DNA from: Winogradskyella algicola | GTDB taxonomy: Bacteria > Bacteroidota > Bacteroidia > Flavobacteriales > Flavobacteriaceae | Reading direction: 5' to 3' | NCBI RefSeq assembly: GCF_005869935.1 | Contig: NZ_SZQF01000003.1 | Span: forward strand, 245,265-309,264 | Length of the DNA: 64,000 nt | Translations under genes and position numbers: made by a program | In this document: positions 27,517-38,668 of the stretch, piece after piece | Layout: every line of letters begins with the position of its first letter | Numbering within the stretch: position 1 is the stretch's first letter | Notes under the pieces: generated by a model | What the model saw: only the letters and a program-made list of their open reading frames with translations | The model's database searches: none | What the model was told of the DNA's origin: nothing

Positions 27517-27843
27517 TTATTGTTGAGTATCCTCAGTATTTCTGTGATAAATTTTACCATCTAACCACTCTTTTACTGCTAATGCATGTGGCTTAGGTAA
27601 TTTTTCGTAAAACTTAGAAACTTCAATCTGCTCTTTGTTTTCGAAAATTTCTTCAAGGCTATCGTTGTAAGTTGCAAACTCTTCAAGCTTGTCTATTAAC
27701 TCACGTCGTATATCTGTATTAATTTGCTCAGCACGCTTAGAGATAACAGAAATCGCTTCATAAATATTATCCGTCGCAGCATCAACTTCATTTCTGTTAT
27801 ACGTTACAGTTGAAACAGGTGCATCTGTCTTTTTTAAATCCAT
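27517..27843 (-). CDS. rpoZ: DNA-directed RNA polymerase omega subunit (Bacteroidota type)
   Basis: A 108-residue protein that fits the Bacteroidota omega/Rpb6-like subunit. The core AATDNIYEAISVISKRAEQINTDIRREL corresponds to the conserved omega helix pair. The C-terminal segment ENKEQIEVSKFYEKLPKPHALAVKEWLDG is specific to this phylum. Omega stabilises the beta' subunit during assembly. It lies 11 nt after bamD and 7 nt before coaBC on the same strand. Confidence 0.92.
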   Translation of the reverse strand: MDLKKTDAPVSTVTYNRNEVDAATDNIYEAISVISKRAEQINTDIRRELIDKLEEFATYNDSLEEIFENKEQIEVSKFYEKLPKPHALAVKEWLDGKIYHRNTEDTQQ

Positions 27844-27854
27844 CGTTATAATGA

Positions 27855-28655
27855 TTAACTTTTTGTTGTTATATTTTGTAATTCTTCTTCTAATTTATTG
27901 TTCCACTCTGTTGTTTCTGCAAGAAACTCTGAGTTAGGATAAGCCTTCACAAAAGCTTTATAATAATTCTTAGCCAAATTTAATCGCTCTTCCTTTAACC
28001 TATCCACACTTAATATCGCCAGATTATATTCTGCATGCAACCTATAATACAAGGCTTTTTCTCTTAAAGAAGATCCAGGAAAATCTAACAAGAAATTGTT
28101 AAAAGACTTTACAGACGCCTTGTAATCTTTAATCAAGTCATACTGTTTAGCAATTTCAAACGCTTTCTTTTCTAATTTAAAATCCAATTCCTTAACCAAT
28201 GTATTTGCCTCTGCCAAATATTGAGAGTTAGGATATTGGTTTACAAATAACTGTAATTTTTCAATAGCCTCGACAGTCTCTTTCTGTTCTTTAGAGTATA
28301 CAGGCGAATTAAAATAGTATCCTTTTGCAGACTTAAAAGCTGCTTCTTCTGCCTTTTCACTTTGTGGATAAATATCTGTGAACTTATCAAAATGATAGCT
28401 TGCAATGTAATAATCACCCATTTCGTAAGAGCAGTTAGCATGCATGTATGTTAACTTTTCAGCCTGAGGTTTCCCTCTATACTTTGGAAGAATCTGATCT
28501 AAAAGTCTCTTAGACTTACTCCATTTTTCAGCTTCGTACAATTCATCAGCCATCTTAAATTTCTCAGCTATATCTTCAGATTTTAATGCTTTCTGAAAAT
28601 CGCTACACGACACCAATAAAATGGTTGCTAAAAGTATGTAAATTCCTTGCTTCAT
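27855..28655 (-). CDS. bamD: Outer membrane assembly lipoprotein BamD
   Basis: A 266-residue lipoprotein with a signal peptide and lipobox (LLVSCSDF; lipid-modified Cys at about 17). The body consists of five TPR-like helix pairs: ADELYEAEKWSKSKRLLDQILPKY, EMGDYYIASYHFDKFTDIYPQSEKAEEA, and so on, spaced as in YfiO/BamD. It docks with BamA to fold outer-membrane proteins. The start MKQGIYIL is chosen because the ten codons upstream are not signal-like and lie over the -7 element. It heads the bamD-rpoZ-coaBC-porD operon. Confidence 0.93.
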   Translation of the reverse strand: MKQGIYILLATILLVSCSDFQKALKSEDIAEKFKMADELYEAEKWSKSKRLLDQILPKYRGKPQAEKLTYMHANCSYEMGDYYIASYHFDKFTDIYPQSEKAEEAAFKSAKGYYFNSPVYSKEQKETVEAIEKLQLFVNQYPNSQYLAEANTLVKELDFKLEKKAFEIAKQYDLIKDYKASVKSFNNFLLDFPGSSLREKALYYRLHAEYNLAILSVDRLKEERLNLAKNYYKAFVKAYPNSEFLAETTEWNNKLEEELQNITTKS

Positions 28656-28672
28656 AAATTTTAAACAGGATG

Positions 28673-28680
28673 CAAAAGTA
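28673..28680 (-). promoter_or_regulatory. -7 element upstream of bamD (TACTTTTG on the minus strand)
   Basis: A perfect TAnnTTTG match 17 nt before the bamD start. It supports the shorter bamD start. Confidence 0.45.
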
Positions 28681-28763
28681 CACATTTTTAACGGATTTTA
28701 AAAACATAAATTATACGCTAAAATAATGGTTGTTTTAAATGCACTGTGTTATTTAAACTAAGT

Positions 28764-29648
28764 TTAACTTTTACCTAAATCTTTTAAAGCAATCTTTATA
28801 TCTTTTTTAAGCTGATCTGTTGCTTCAACAAGCGGTAAACGAACATAAGATTTAGAAATTTCTAGTGCTTCTAAAACTGCTTTTATACCAGCAGGATTAT
28901 TCTCAGAAAAAATTAAACGTGTTATTGGCATTAAATCGAAATGAACTTTATAGGCTTCTTTAGCTCTACCTGCAATACCTAAACGAATCATTTCGGAAAA
29001 TTCTTTTGGCAATGCTTGTCCTATAACCGAGATTACACCAGAACCACCTGCTAAGGCTACACCTAATGCTAAATCATCATCACCAGATAACACCAAGAAA
29101 TCTTCAGGCTTTTTTCTTAGCAATTCTAGATATTGATGTACGTTATTACCTGCTTCTTTAACAGCAATGATGTTTTCAAAATCCTTAGCAAGTCTTATTG
29201 TTGTTTCTGGTAACATGTTAGACGAAGTTCTACCTGGAACATTATATAAAATTATTGGTTTTGGTGACACCTCAGCTATGGCTTTAAAATGCTGATAGAT
29301 GCCTTCTTGCGTAGGTTTGCTATAATACGGAGACACTGATAAAATGGCATCTATGCTAGATAAATCTGTAGTCTTAATTTCGTTTATGATTGACGCTGTA
29401 TTATTTCCCCCAATACCTAAAACCAATGGTAGCCTTCCGTTGTTTACTTTGCTTATAAACTTTATTAACTCCTTTTTTTCTTCTGCAGTAACCGTAACAC
29501 TTTCGCCTGTGGTACCACTAATTACTAAGTACTCTGTACCGTTCTTAATATTATACTCTACCAATCGCTCAAGCCCTTCAAAATCTATACTTAAATCTGC
29601 ATTAAATGGTGTAATTAGCGCTACTCCTGTACCTATAAATTTGGTCAT
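28764..29648 (-). CDS. dapA: 4-hydroxy-tetrahydrodipicolinate synthase
   Basis: A 294-residue TIM-barrel aldolase that condenses pyruvate and aspartate semialdehyde in lysine/diaminopimelate synthesis. Visible are the GTTGES motif (45-50), the catalytic Tyr135 in YNVPGR, the Schiff-base Lys164 in IAVKEAGNN, and the [11 protein letters not shown] segment. The length is normal. Its ATG overlaps the stop of the upstream DUF6913 gene by 1 nt. dapF lies in another operon in this window. Confidence 0.96.
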   Translation of the reverse strand: MTKFIGTGVALITPFNADLSIDFEGLERLVEYNIKNGTEYLVISGTTGESVTVTAEEKKELIKFISKVNNGRLPLVLGIGGNNTASIINEIKTTDLSSIDAILSVSPYYSKPTQEGIYQHFKAIAEVSPKPIILYNVPGRTSSNMLPETTIRLAKDFENIIAVKEAGNNVHQYLELLRKKPEDFLVLSGDDDLALGVALAGGSGVISVIGQALPKEFSEMIRLGIAGRAKEAYKVHFDLMPITRLIFSENNPAGIKAVLEALEISKSYVRLPLVEATDQLKKDIKIALKDLGKS

Positions 29649-30166
29649 TATAATTTGTTTAAAATGTTTAAATATTTTTTTAGTTCGTTTTTAAATATCT
29701 TAATGTCTTTTGGATTTACATCAATGATTAAATCATATAAACGTTCATCTTTTCTGCTAAGACCTACTTTTAAGTTGGCTTTAGATGCTGCAGTTATTAA
29801 ATCTAACTCAGGTGTTTCATTTTTATAATAACTTACCAATACATCAAAGGGTTCATCTATAAATGCTTGCAAGTCGATATTGTTTATTTTTCCCTTCCAC
29901 CCAAAATGCTTTGGTGAAAAATAAGTTTCCCATTGGCTTCCTTCGTACTTATCATCTTTTGTAAAAGCAATAATCTTGTGCTTTGGAGATGTTAAGTTCA
30001 ATTCTTTAAAATAATTCCTAAAGGCTTCAAAATCTTCGAATTCGCTTACATTAAGTAAAATCGCAATAACTTTAACTTTATTGTTGTTTACAGCTGCTTT
30101 ACGAGCAGACAACAATTTGTTTACATATTTTTGATTTGATTTTTCCTTAAATGCTTTTAAAATCAT
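29648..30166 (-). CDS. DUF6913 family protein
   Basis: A 172-residue soluble protein of the Bacteroidota DUF6913 family. It has a basic amphipathic N-terminus ([17 protein letters not shown]), a beta-alpha-beta pattern ([30 protein letters not shown]), [12 protein letters not shown] and [31 protein letters not shown]. The fold resembles a small Rossmann-like domain. No function is known. It is upstream of and joined to dapA by a 1-nt TAATG overlap, which suggests translational coupling. Confidence 0.75.
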   Translation of the reverse strand: MILKAFKEKSNQKYVNKLLSARKAAVNNNKVKVIAILLNVSEFEDFEAFRNYFKELNLTSPKHKIIAFTKDDKYEGSQWETYFSPKHFGWKGKINNIDLQAFIDEPFDVLVSYYKNETPELDLITAASKANLKVGLSRKDERLYDLIIDVNPKDIKIFKNELKKYLNILNKL

Positions 30167-30185
30167 TTATCTTTAGCCTTTGTTG

Positions 30186-30193
30186 CAAATTTA
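30186..30193 (-). promoter_or_regulatory. -7 element upstream of DUF6913-dapA (TAAATTTG on the minus strand)
   Basis: A perfect TAnnTTTG match 19 nt before the DUF6913 start, in a 66-nt divergent spacer. Confidence 0.45.
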
Positions 30194-30232
30194 GCAAAAG
30201 CACATCCATTTTTTTACTACTATTTTAAAACA

Positions 30233-30991
30233 ATGATTAAAAAATCACTTTTTTTAGTTCTTTTTTTGAGCCTTGTATATTCTTGTAAAGAACTACCAAA
30301 TAGAATTGAAGGTAATCGTCTAGAAATTGACGAAAAAATTACATCAAACAAGGAGATAGAAGATTTTATAAGCCCTTACAGAGACAACGTAAATAAGAAT
30401 TTAGACAGTATTATCTCATTTGCACCTGAAACCTATTCTAAAACCGATGGAGAATTAAATACTGCCATTGGCAACTTAATGGCTGATGCTGTGTTTAGTG
30501 AAAGTAATCCTATATTTAATAAGCGTACAGGCAAGAATATTGATTTTGTTTTACTGAATCATGGTGGAATTAGAGCTATAATTTCTCAAGGAAATATCAC
30601 GACAAGAACAGCTTACGAAGTTATGCCTTTTGAAAATTCTGTTGTAGTTGTTGCTTTAAAAGGAAAACAAATAAATGAACTCTTTACCTATCTCTCTAAA
30701 GCTAAACGTGCTCACCCAGTCTCTAAGCAAGTTGAATTACTTTTAGATGAAGATTTTAACATTAAAAAAGCATTGGTTAATGGCAAAAAAGTTTCTGAAG
30801 ATGAAACATACTATGTTGCCACTAACGATTATCTATATAATGGCGGTGACCGCATGACATTCTTTCATCCAAACGATAGCCTATACACACTAGATTATAA
30901 AATTAGAAATGTATTGATTGATTATTTCAAAAAAGAAGACACCATCAATCCTAAAATTGACAATCGTTTCACAAAGTTAACTGCAGAATAA
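30233..30991 (+). CDS. Lipoprotein with the 5'-nucleotidase C-terminal domain
   Basis: A 252-residue lipoprotein (signal peptide with lipobox LVYSCKE). The rest is only the C-terminal substrate-binding domain of UshA-type 5'-nucleotidases: GELNTAIGNLMADAV, VLLNHGGIRAII, GNITTRTAYEVMPFENSVVVVALKGKQI, and YYVATNDYLYNGGD. The catalytic metallophosphoesterase part is encoded by the next gene, whose ATG overlaps this stop by 1 nt. The two together probably act as one split periplasmic nucleotidase. Confidence 0.88.
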   Translation: MIKKSLFLVLFLSLVYSCKELPNRIEGNRLEIDEKITSNKEIEDFISPYRDNVNKNLDSIISFAPETYSKTDGELNTAIGNLMADAVFSESNPIFNKRTGKNIDFVLLNHGGIRAIISQGNITTRTAYEVMPFENSVVVVALKGKQINELFTYLSKAKRAHPVSKQVELLLDEDFNIKKALVNGKKVSEDETYYVATNDYLYNGGDRMTFFHPNDSLYTLDYKIRNVLIDYFKKEDTINPKIDNRFTKLTAE

Positions 30992-31905
30992 TGATGAAAA
31001 GAAGGCAATTTATACAACAAACAACTGCTGCTACAGCACTTGCTGGTTTAGGAGCATTAAATCTTCAATCTTGTGTACCAAACAGAAAACATATTACGAT
31101 TCTGCACACTAACGATGTACATAGTCATATAGATCCTTTTGGACCAAACGACAAAAGAAATGCAAACAAAGGTGGTGTTGCAAGACGTGCTACTTTGGTT
31201 GAAAATATTAGAAAAGAAAATCCCAATACATTATTGTTAGATGCTGGTGATATTTTTCAAGGTACTCCTTATTTCAATTATTATGGAGGTGAACTTGAGT
31301 TTAAGCTAATGAGTATGCTTAATTATGATTTGGCAACTATTGGCAACCATGATTTTGATAATGGCATAGACGGACTTTATGCACAATTACCACATGCAAA
31401 GTTTGAGTTTGTTTCTGCAAATTATGACTTTTCCAATACGGTAATGGACACACATGTAAAACCATACAAGGTTCTTGTAAAAGATGGTGTTAGAATTGGC
31501 GTATTTGGTTTGGGCATTCAACTTGAAGGTTTGGTCGATAAAAAAATGTATAAAGAAACTGTTTATCACAATCCAATTGAAGTTGCACAAGATATGTCGC
31601 GTATCTTAAAAGAAGAAGAGTCTTGCGACTTGGTTATCTGTCTTTCTCATATAGGATATTATTATAAAAATAGTCCAGATCGCGTTTGTGATTTAAATTT
31701 GGCTAAAGCTACAAAGGATATCGATTTAATTATTGGTGGACACACACATACGTTTTTACCAAAACCAACTATAACTCAAAATAGTGAAGGCAAGAATGTA
31801 TTGGTTAATCAGGTTGGTGCTTACGGATTATATTTAGGTAGAATTGACTTTTATTTTGAACAAGGTAAGCCTCTTTATTCAGATAGCACCACAATAATCG
31901 TTTAG
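30991..31905 (+). CDS. Metallophosphatase, catalytic half of a split 5'-nucleotidase
   Basis: A 304-residue protein with a Tat-like signal (KRRQFIQQTTAATALAGLGA) that ends in a possible lipobox (LQSC). The calcineurin-like phosphoesterase domain has the metal ligands in ILHTNDVHSH, LLLDAGDIFQGTP, ATIGNHDFD, LSHIGYYY and IIGGHTHTF. It lacks the C-terminal nucleotide-binding domain, which is supplied by the gene immediately upstream. ATGATG gives two possible starts 3 nt apart. It probably releases phosphate from nucleotides outside the cytoplasm. Confidence 0.9.
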   Translation: MMKRRQFIQQTTAATALAGLGALNLQSCVPNRKHITILHTNDVHSHIDPFGPNDKRNANKGGVARRATLVENIRKENPNTLLLDAGDIFQGTPYFNYYGGELEFKLMSMLNYDLATIGNHDFDNGIDGLYAQLPHAKFEFVSANYDFSNTVMDTHVKPYKVLVKDGVRIGVFGLGIQLEGLVDKKMYKETVYHNPIEVAQDMSRILKEEESCDLVICLSHIGYYYKNSPDRVCDLNLAKATKDIDLIIGGHTHTFLPKPTITQNSEGKNVLVNQVGAYGLYLGRIDFYFEQGKPLYSDSTTIIV

Positions 31906-31962
31906 TAATTTTTGTAAGTTCCTAAAATTGAATCGTCTAAGATTTCAACTAAACCAAAGTTT

Positions 31963-32355
31963 ATGAAATCTTACAAAATTATTCTTATGCTAAGAATAGC
32001 CGTTGCTGTTATATTGATTCAAACGCTTCGCTTTAAGTTTACCGCGCATCCAGATAGTGTCTATATTTTTGAAACTGTAGGTCTGGAGCCTTATGGACGA
32101 ATAGGAGTTGGAATATTAGAGCTAGTCGCTGGAATTTTACTGTTAATACCAAAAACTGTTTGGGCAGGAGCACTTTTAACCTTAGGCCTTATAGGTGGCG
32201 CAATAGTAATGCATTTAACACAACTAGGTATTGAAGTAAACGGAGATGGCGGAGTTCTATTTTATACAGCAATGATAACATTTCTGTTGAGTGCTGTAAT
32301 TCTTTATTATTTCAGAAAAGATATTCCGGTTGTAGGCAAGAAATTAAGCTTCTAA
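31963..32355 (+). CDS. DoxX family membrane protein
   Basis: A 130-residue integral membrane protein with four hydrophobic segments (about 5-22, 45-62, 66-85 and 97-116). It has the DoxX-like pattern FETVGLEPYGRIGVGILELVAGILLLIP in the second helix. Members include quinol-oxidase-associated and stress-related proteins; no specific function can be given. It ends with a 12-nt convergent overlap with the next gene. Confidence 0.78.
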   Translation: MKSYKIILMLRIAVAVILIQTLRFKFTAHPDSVYIFETVGLEPYGRIGVGILELVAGILLLIPKTVWAGALLTLGLIGGAIVMHLTQLGIEVNGDGGVLFYTAMITFLLSAVILYYFRKDIPVVGKKLSF

Positions 32356-33087
32356 TTGCTCGTCCATATCCAAATATGTAGGCTGCGGACCAGTATGATC
32401 AATTTGCGATTGTAAGTAGAAGAACACAAACGCTACAACTAGGAAAAACGAATAAATAAATCCTAAATTTTTATCTTCTAAAATATAATAATAAGCTAAT
32501 TGTATTATTTCTGAAAAAACTATACAAATAGAACCTAATAGAAAAAGCATAGATTTATTATCATTTCTATACATATAGTCTATTAAAGCTACAGATAATA
32601 ACGTCATTATAATACCATTATAAACAAACTCTAAAATATATTCATAAGTAGTAAGTGAATTCCCAGTAGCATCTGTTACAATAATTACACAAAACACATC
32701 TAATACAACAAGAATTATAACAGGAATTAACAACTCTCTAAAAACCTTACCAACATTAATTGAAGTTAAAACTTTGATTATCAAAAATAAATATGCACTA
32801 ATAAAAAGGATATTAGCACCATAATAATGTATATCAAATTGGTCTACCTCTAATAATGGCATAAACCAGCCTGTATAACTTAAAATGTGACCGATTGAAA
32901 AAATTACCAAAAACCAAAAGAAATGCTTAGACTTATCTGCTGTCCAACCACAATACAAAATGGTCAATAGCACAAGCATCAGAGCACTTACAGCGGCACC
33001 TTGTACTTCATAGGCAAGACCTTGAAGTATTATAAAAACACCACCCAAGAGCAATAGTAGTACTTTTAAGATTTTATTTACTAACAT
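32344..33087 (-). CDS. YhhN-like (lysoplasmalogenase family) membrane protein
   Basis: A 247-residue polytopic membrane protein with about eight hydrophobic helices. Features are the N-terminal pair, a CGWTADKSKHFFWFLVIFSIGHILSY loop-helix, and LLGSICIVFSEIIQLAYYYI near the end, which resembles the YhhN GA-x-F-x-x-SD segment. YhhN proteins cleave the vinyl ether of lysoplasmalogens in eukaryotes; the bacterial role is uncertain. It is placed downstream of ligA with a hairpin terminator between. Family assignment is from pattern only. Confidence 0.5.
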   Translation of the reverse strand: MLVNKILKVLLLLLGGVFIILQGLAYEVQGAAVSALMLVLLTILYCGWTADKSKHFFWFLVIFSIGHILSYTGWFMPLLEVDQFDIHYYGANILFISAYLFLIIKVLTSINVGKVFRELLIPVIILVVLDVFCVIIVTDATGNSLTTYEYILEFVYNGIIMTLLSVALIDYMYRNDNKSMLFLLGSICIVFSEIIQLAYYYILEDKNLGFIYSFFLVVAFVFFYLQSQIDHTGPQPTYLDMDEQLEA

Positions 33088-33137
33088 TAATTAATCCCTT
33101 ATTAATTAGGCGAATATATCAAAAAAAAACAATTAAA

Positions 33138-33160
33138 CGATAAAAAAACGCTTTTTATCG
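33138..33160 (-). terminator. Probable terminator downstream of ligA
   Basis: A 9-bp stem (CGATAAAAA / TTTTTATCG) with a 5-nt loop, followed on the minus strand by a T-rich tract. It overlaps a larger perfect palindrome at 33151-33168 (CTTTTTATCGATAAAAAG). Confidence 0.55.
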
Positions 33161-33187
33161 ATAAAAAGTTAATTTTTTTGTAGGAAT

Positions 33188-35765
<2,578 letters not shown>

Positions 35766-35766
35766 G

Positions 35767-36648
35767 TTACTTTTTTGTTCCTTTTAACATTCTGTCATTA
35801 CCGTTTAAATCCTTTCTCAATTCAATCGCTTTAAATTCGGCATCAACTAAAAGTTGCTTTGTTTGTTGTCCAAGATACTGGTTAATTTCAAAATACAGCG
35901 AGCCGTTAGACTTCAACTTATTAACAGCAAAATCAGTTATAGCTTTGTAAAAAATTAATGGTTTTTCGTTTTCTACAAAGAGTGCTAAATGTGGTTCATT
36001 ATCGAGAACGTTAGGCTTAATTTCTTGCTTTTCTAATTTTCGTACGTATGGCGGATTTGAAACGATGATATCGAAAAAGCCCATCTGTCGCAAAGCTACA
36101 CCTTCCCAAAGGGAAGACTCTAAAATATCGGCTTTAATAAACTTAACTTCAACTCCATTACTATCCGCATTCTCTTTGGCTACTTCTAAAGCAGACTCTG
36201 ATATATCAACAGCAAAAACCTGAGCTTCTGACAAGTGCTTTGCCAACGAAATTGCAATACAACCAGAACCTGTTCCTATATCTAAAATCTTTATTGTTTC
36301 AGAATTTTGAATTTTATATTTTACATCCTTTATAATCCAATCTACAAGCTCTTCGGTTTCTGGTCTTGGAATGAGTACATTGTCATTCACTTTAAATAGC
36401 AACCCGTAAAACTCAGTTTCTCCCAATAAATATTGAATTGGTTTTTGCTGCTTTAACCCTTCTAAAATTTCAAAAAAGAAATCGATTTCAGGTTTAGACA
36501 AGGTAAATTCAGGATCTAATTGCAACTGAATTCTGGCCACACTAAGACGATGTTCTAAGCTTAAATAAAAAAAGCTTGCTACCTCATCCTTACCATAAAT
36601 TTGATCTAATTCCTTATGAAATATGTCTTTTAAATCCTTTGCTTTCAA
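35767..36648 (-). CDS. prmC: Peptide chain release factor N5-glutamine methyltransferase
   Basis: A 293-residue enzyme that methylates the GGQ glutamine of release factors. It has the N-terminal helical domain, the IPRPETEELVDW motif (93-104), SAM-binding ILDIGTGSGCIAISLA (121-136), and the catalytic NPPY in IVSNPPYV. Residues about 178-190 (SSLWEGVALRQMG), just before FFDIIVSNPPY, are encoded by a REP-like palindrome and look like an in-frame insertion, because family members usually run from the ADIL segment almost straight into FDIIVSNPPY. The frame is intact, so the enzyme is probably active. Confidence 0.95.
   Translation of the reverse strand: MKAKDLKDIFHKELDQIYGKDEVASFFYLSLEHRLSVARIQLQLDPEFTLSKPEIDFFFEILEGLKQQKPIQYLLGETEFYGLLFKVNDNVLIPRPETEELVDWIIKDVKYKIQNSETIKILDIGTGSGCIAISLAKHLSEAQVFAVDISESALEVAKENADSNGVEVKFIKADILESSLWEGVALRQMGFFDIIVSNPPYVRKLEKQEIKPNVLDNEPHLALFVENEKPLIFYKAITDFAVNKLKSNGSLYFEINQYLGQQTKQLLVDAEFKAIELRKDLNGNDRMLKGTKK
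36079..36117 (-). repeat. REP-like palindromic unit inside prmC
   Basis: On the minus strand it reads CTTCCC-TTT-GGGAAG, then GTGTAGCTTTGCGACA and GATGGGC. It shares the hairpin and the TAG...GATGGGCT(C)TTTTT end with unit 2 of the doublet at 5840-5866. It is translated as SSLWEGVALRQMG. Confidence 0.65.
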
Positions 36649-36650
36649 AA

Positions 36651-37142
36651 TTAAAATGTTTTAAGCATCCAAACCGTACATGAGTAATGACCTGTATTCC
36701 CCATCGGTTTATCGATAAATTCAAAACCTACCTTTTTGTACAATTTTCTGGCATCATTCATATAAGGCATGGTTTCTAAATAACAACTTTCAAAACCAGC
36801 GTTTTTGGCAAAGTCTAAACATGTATTCATCATTTTAGTTCCTAATCCTTTTCCTCTGGCTTCTTGCATAAAATACATTTTTTGCAACTCGCAAACATTT
36901 CCTTCGTAATTATTTAATGGTGCAATACCAGCACCACCAAGAATCTCTTCATTTTGAGCTAAAACAAAATATCGGGTTTTAGGATAACTATACGTTTCTG
37001 TCATACAATCTAACGACACATCTTCGTATGCAGTACCTACCTTTGGCACTCCCATTTCTATTAAAACACTTCGTATAGCTTTGGCTATTTTAGGATTGTC
37101 CTTTTGTTCTATTTCTCGAATAACTATGGTATCTTTACCCAC
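36651..37142 (-). CDS. GNAT family N-acetyltransferase
   Basis: A 163-residue acetyltransferase. The GNAT core is visible: IVIREIEQKDNPKIAKAIRSVL, RYFVLAQNEEILGGAGIAPL, the acetyl-CoA loop MQEARGKGLGTKMMNTCLDFA (motif A Q/RxxGxG/A), and ETMPYMNDARKLYKKVGFEFID. The acyl acceptor is unknown. It is the first gene of the operon with prmC, LOG and ligA (2-nt spacing to prmC). Confidence 0.88.
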   Translation of the reverse strand: MGKDTIVIREIEQKDNPKIAKAIRSVLIEMGVPKVGTAYEDVSLDCMTETYSYPKTRYFVLAQNEEILGGAGIAPLNNYEGNVCELQKMYFMQEARGKGLGTKMMNTCLDFAKNAGFESCYLETMPYMNDARKLYKKVGFEFIDKPMGNTGHYSCTVWMLKTF

Positions 37143-37204
37143 CTTAATTAAAACTTTTATTCTGTCTGTTTTTACGGCATGAAGATAATTATAAATACCT
37201 TTTT

Positions 37205-37663
37205 ATGATTAAAAGAATATTATTCATTTTGATGATTTGTTCACTTGTTTTCAACTGCACCGTTAGAGAAAAACCTAAGTTTATCGGCATTGATAATATC
37301 AAGGTTTTAGATTCTAATATTGAGACTATTACCATTAGTGCAGATGCAGAGTTTAGCAACCCAAATGATGTTGGTGGCACACTTCAAACAGATGCTTTAA
37401 AAGTGTTTGTTAACGACAGAGAAATAGCCACATTTACATCAAAAGAATTTAAAGTACCTTCTAAAGACAAGTTCAAAATTCCACTTACGGTTTCTATTGC
37501 TACAGATAGCATTATAAATAAAGGTAATCTTGGTGGTTTGTTGGGTAGTTTACTATCTAAAAAATTAAAAGTGCAATACAAAGGCGATATTAAGTTCAAG
37601 GTTTTAGGCTATTCTTCTACCTATAATATTGATAAAACTGAAGACGTAAAAATTAAGTTATAG
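37205..37663 (+). CDS. LEA type 2-like lipoprotein
   Basis: A 152-residue lipoprotein with a lipobox near LVFNCTV. The remainder matches the water-stress/LEA14 beta-sandwich pattern: FIGIDNIKVLDSNIETITISADAEFSNPNDVGG and VFVNDREIATFTSKEFKVPSKDKFKIPLTVSI. Its role is unknown. The stop codon is directly followed by the GTG start of ribD, so it is the first gene of a five-gene operon. Confidence 0.8.
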   Translation: MIKRILFILMICSLVFNCTVREKPKFIGIDNIKVLDSNIETITISADAEFSNPNDVGGTLQTDALKVFVNDREIATFTSKEFKVPSKDKFKIPLTVSIATDSIINKGNLGGLLGSLLSKKLKVQYKGDIKFKVLGYSSTYNIDKTEDVKIKL

Positions 37664-38668
37664 GTGCAAAAACACGAGCATTACATAAAACGCTGCTTAC
37701 AAATTGCCAAAAACGGATTAGGAACCACGAGACCAAATCCCATGGTAGGCGCTGTTATTGTGCATAACGACAGTATTATTGGAGAAGGTTTTACCAGCGC
37801 TTATGGAGGGCCACACGCCGAAGTTAATGCAGTAAATTCTGTTAAAAACAAATCCTTATTAAAAGACAGTACAATTTACGTGCTTTTAGAGCCTTGCAGC
37901 CATTACGGAAAAACACCACCTTGTAGTGACCTCATTATACATCACAACATCCCAAATGTGGTAATTGGCTGTGTAGATGACAATCCTGATGTTGCAGGCA
38001 AAGGCATTGCCAAATTAAAGGCTCATGGTTGCAATGTTATTGTTGGTGTTTTAGAAGCAGAATGTAAAGCGCATTTAAAGCGTTTTTTTGCACATCACAA
38101 TAAAAAACGACCATATATAATTTTGAAATGGGCCGAAACCGAAGATGGTTTTATGGCACCAGAAACTAAGGATGAACAAAAACCAGTTTGGATTACAAAC
38201 ACTTATTCAAGACAATTGGTACACAAATGGCGCGCTGAAGAACAAGCCATTTTAGTCGGAACAAATACAGTAATTGAAGACAACCCTAGTCTTACCGTTA
38301 GAGATTATACTGGTGAAAATCCTATTAGAATTGTTATAGATAAGAACAACAAACTCGAAGAGAGTTATAAAGTTTTTGATTCCTCAGCTAAAACCATCAG
38401 ACTCACTAAAACTGAGCTTAATTTTGATGAAACTCTGGCTTCTGAGATTTGTAATTATTTACACCAACACAATATAAACTCTGTGATTATTGAAGGTGGT
38501 GCTAAAACGCTTGAAACCTTTATTGATGAAAATTTATGGGACGAAGCTCGGATTTTTATTGGTAAAACTAATTTTAAATCAGGTACAAAAGCACCGCAGC
38601 TAAATAGTACATTAGTTTCAGAAAAATTAATAAAAGGAGATCGCCTAAAATTATACATTAATGATTGA
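37664..38668 (+). CDS. ribD: Bifunctional riboflavin biosynthesis protein RibD
   Basis: A 334-residue deaminase/reductase that carries out two steps of riboflavin synthesis, starting at GTG. The deaminase domain has the zinc ligands in GPHAEVNAV and LLEPCSHYGKTPPC, and RPNPMVGAVIV in front. The reductase domain has ILKWAETEDGFM, LVGTNTVIEDNPSLTVR and the IIEGGAKTLETF motif. It abuts the lipoprotein gene and overlaps the HAD gene by 8 nt. Confidence 0.95.
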   Translation: MQKHEHYIKRCLQIAKNGLGTTRPNPMVGAVIVHNDSIIGEGFTSAYGGPHAEVNAVNSVKNKSLLKDSTIYVLLEPCSHYGKTPPCSDLIIHHNIPNVVIGCVDDNPDVAGKGIAKLKAHGCNVIVGVLEAECKAHLKRFFAHHNKKRPYIILKWAETEDGFMAPETKDEQKPVWITNTYSRQLVHKWRAEEQAILVGTNTVIEDNPSLTVRDYTGENPIRIVIDKNNKLEESYKVFDSSAKTIRLTKTELNFDETLASEICNYLHQHNINSVIIEGGAKTLETFIDENLWDEARIFIGKTNFKSGTKAPQLNSTLVSEKLIKGDRLKLYIND

